Of a stretch of DNA of 7,072 bases, positions 6,350 through 7,072 are shown one piece after another (position 1 is the first letter of the stretch; every line of letters begins with the position of its first letter). A model generated the notes under the pieces. It was not told where the DNA came from. It searched no databases and saw only the letters and a list, made by a program, of their open reading frames with translations. Origin of the DNA: RXIX01 sp003989075 (GTDB taxonomy: Bacteria > Pseudomonadota > Gammaproteobacteria > Competibacterales > Competibacteraceae). The stretch spans positions 1 through 7,072 of the forward strand of contig JAKOYN010000145.1 of assembly GCA_029780415.1 (NCBI GenBank). Direction: 5' to 3'. The position numbers were made by a program, and so were the translations under genes.

Positions 6350-7072
6350 TCAGTTTCGGTTGCAGTACCAGTATGTTGGATATGTCGGGTGCAGCGGTTC
6401 GATGGTGAGATTGGCGCCCCGCAGTTTTCCGACCTGGCGCATGACGTGATTGTCGAAGGGGAACTCGGGGCGCGTTCCAGACACCGTTCCCCAGTAGCCA
6501 AAACCCTGATCCAGACGGATCAGCCCGCTTGCGCTGTCGCTCCAAACCAATGTGAGTTCCCGGGCATGGGGCACGGTGCGGAGAGTCGCCTCATGCCATG
6601 CGAATCCCGGCCAGTTTTCCTGGAACCAGTGTTCGACCGTCTGCCGGCGATCCTCGCCATCCCGCCAATCGTGGAAAAACAGCCGGGGCGAATCCATGCT
6701 GGAGCGCTGCAACTCGGCGGTGTTGACCTGAATGGTCGTGGCCGGTGTCAGGCCGCCCGGATAGCGGGCCAGGCCTTGCAACAGGCCATGAAGCAGCAGC
6801 AGGTTGAGCGGCGAACGCAAATAGCGGTCGGTGTAGCGCACGGCTTGCAGGGGCGTGGCGCGGTGCAGGCGCTCGGCCAGCCAGGGCACCTGTGTTTCCA
6901 GCAGAGTCCAGGCGCGTTCGCCAAAGGTATCGGAAGGCCCATTGAGTTCGGTGGTGATGGTCAAAGTGCTCAAACCTGACATGACGGGGCGCAGTTCTTC
7001 CAGTGTCAAACGCCGCCACGATGCCGGTAACGGTGACAGCGGTTGCGTTTCGGCGGCTCTGATGAACGGACC
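6350..7072 (-). CDS. C-terminal part of an unidentified large protein, 5' end outside window (possible helicase-associated tail)
   Basis: The minus-strand frame runs from TGA (6352-6350) to the window edge without a stop, giving 240 visible residues. The codons upstream of the TTG at 7009-7007 also remain open, so the true start is probably outside the window. Visible features (numbered from the edge) are a possible amphipathic stretch around 50-70, YTDRYLRSPL at 80-89 running into a leucine-rich helix (NLLLLHGLL), HARELTLVW at 169-177, LIRLDQGFGYW at 184-194, and an aromatic end (PTYPTYWYCNRN). There is no signal peptide or clear membrane segment in this part. From memory, the DRYLxSPL and RLDQGxGYW patterns recall the tails of very long DEAD/DEAH-box helicases found in defence islands (for example DpdJ-like proteins). 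No helicase motif is visible here, so that is a weak guess. It is convergent with the fatty-acid operon and unlikely to belong to it. The competing plus-strand frame over the same bases is compositionally less protein-like. Confidence 0.6.
   Translation of the reverse strand, partial: GPFIRAAETQPLSPLPASWRRLTLEELRPVMSGLSTLTITTELNGPSDTFGERAWTLLETQVPWLAERLHRATPLQAVRYTDRYLRSPLNLLLLHGLLQGLARYPGGLTPATTIQVNTAELQRSSMDSPRLFFHDWRDGEDRRQTVEHWFQENWPGFAWHEATLRTVPHARELTLVWSDSASGLIRLDQGFGYWGTVSGTRPEFPFDNHVMRQVGKLRGANLTIEPLHPTYPTYWYCNRN

Noticed and set aside
5226..6545. 439-codon open frame on the minus strand
   Set aside because: It is antisense to the thiolase and runs through the intergenic hairpin. Its composition is His/Arg/Gln-rich and no family is recognisable.
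6389..6979. 196-codon plus-strand frame opposite the right-edge gene
   Set aside because: The minus-strand frame is longer, open to the edge, and has a more natural mix of helices and aromatic strands. The plus-strand frame looks like its shadow.

Overview
This 7.1 kb window is GC-rich and compactly coded. It reads as a bacterial chromosome, most likely a gammaproteobacterium that lives partly on fatty acids or other lipids. The main pointers are a TetR regulator closely resembling PsrA (the fatty-acid-responsive regulator of Pseudomonas and relatives), a FadL-type outer-membrane channel that requires a Gram-negative envelope, and a complete two-gene beta-oxidation module. I cannot fix the genus from sequence alone.

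Layout, left to right. (1) Bases 1-209 hold the 3' end of a small glutaredoxin-like (DUF836-type) protein. (2) Bases 210-298 hold a strong sigma70-like promoter with a palindromic operator over its presumed start point, followed by the psrA-like gene (299-943). (3) A 190-base gap contains hairpin-forming, REP-like sequence and then an AT-richer stretch that probably carries the promoter of the FadL-family porin gene (1134-2477). That gene ends at a clear intrinsic terminator. (4) A 144-base gap with a palindromic putative operator leads into a two-gene operon: a fused 3-hydroxyacyl-CoA dehydrogenase/enoyl-CoA hydratase of the dehydrogenase-first (FadN-like) architecture (2622-4982), and 18 bases later a thiolase (5001-6197). 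(5) A strong 12-bp-stem hairpin sits in the convergent gap. (6) The minus-strand gene at the right edge is the C-terminal 240 residues of a protein that continues beyond the window and is unrelated to fat metabolism. I do not recognise it firmly.

The genes form a logical pathway. FadL brings long-chain fatty acids across the outer membrane. After CoA activation and acyl-CoA dehydrogenation (genes not in this window), the fused enzyme hydrates enoyl-CoA and oxidises 3-hydroxyacyl-CoA. The thiolase then releases acetyl-CoA. The PsrA-like repressor probably senses acyl-CoA or free fatty acid. A CAAAC-N4-GTTTG palindrome at its own promoter matches the published PsrA box, and a related but differently spaced palindrome precedes the fused enzyme gene.

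I do not see a clearly new biological system here. The most useful leads are the visible regulatory circuit and the unidentified large protein entering from the right edge.
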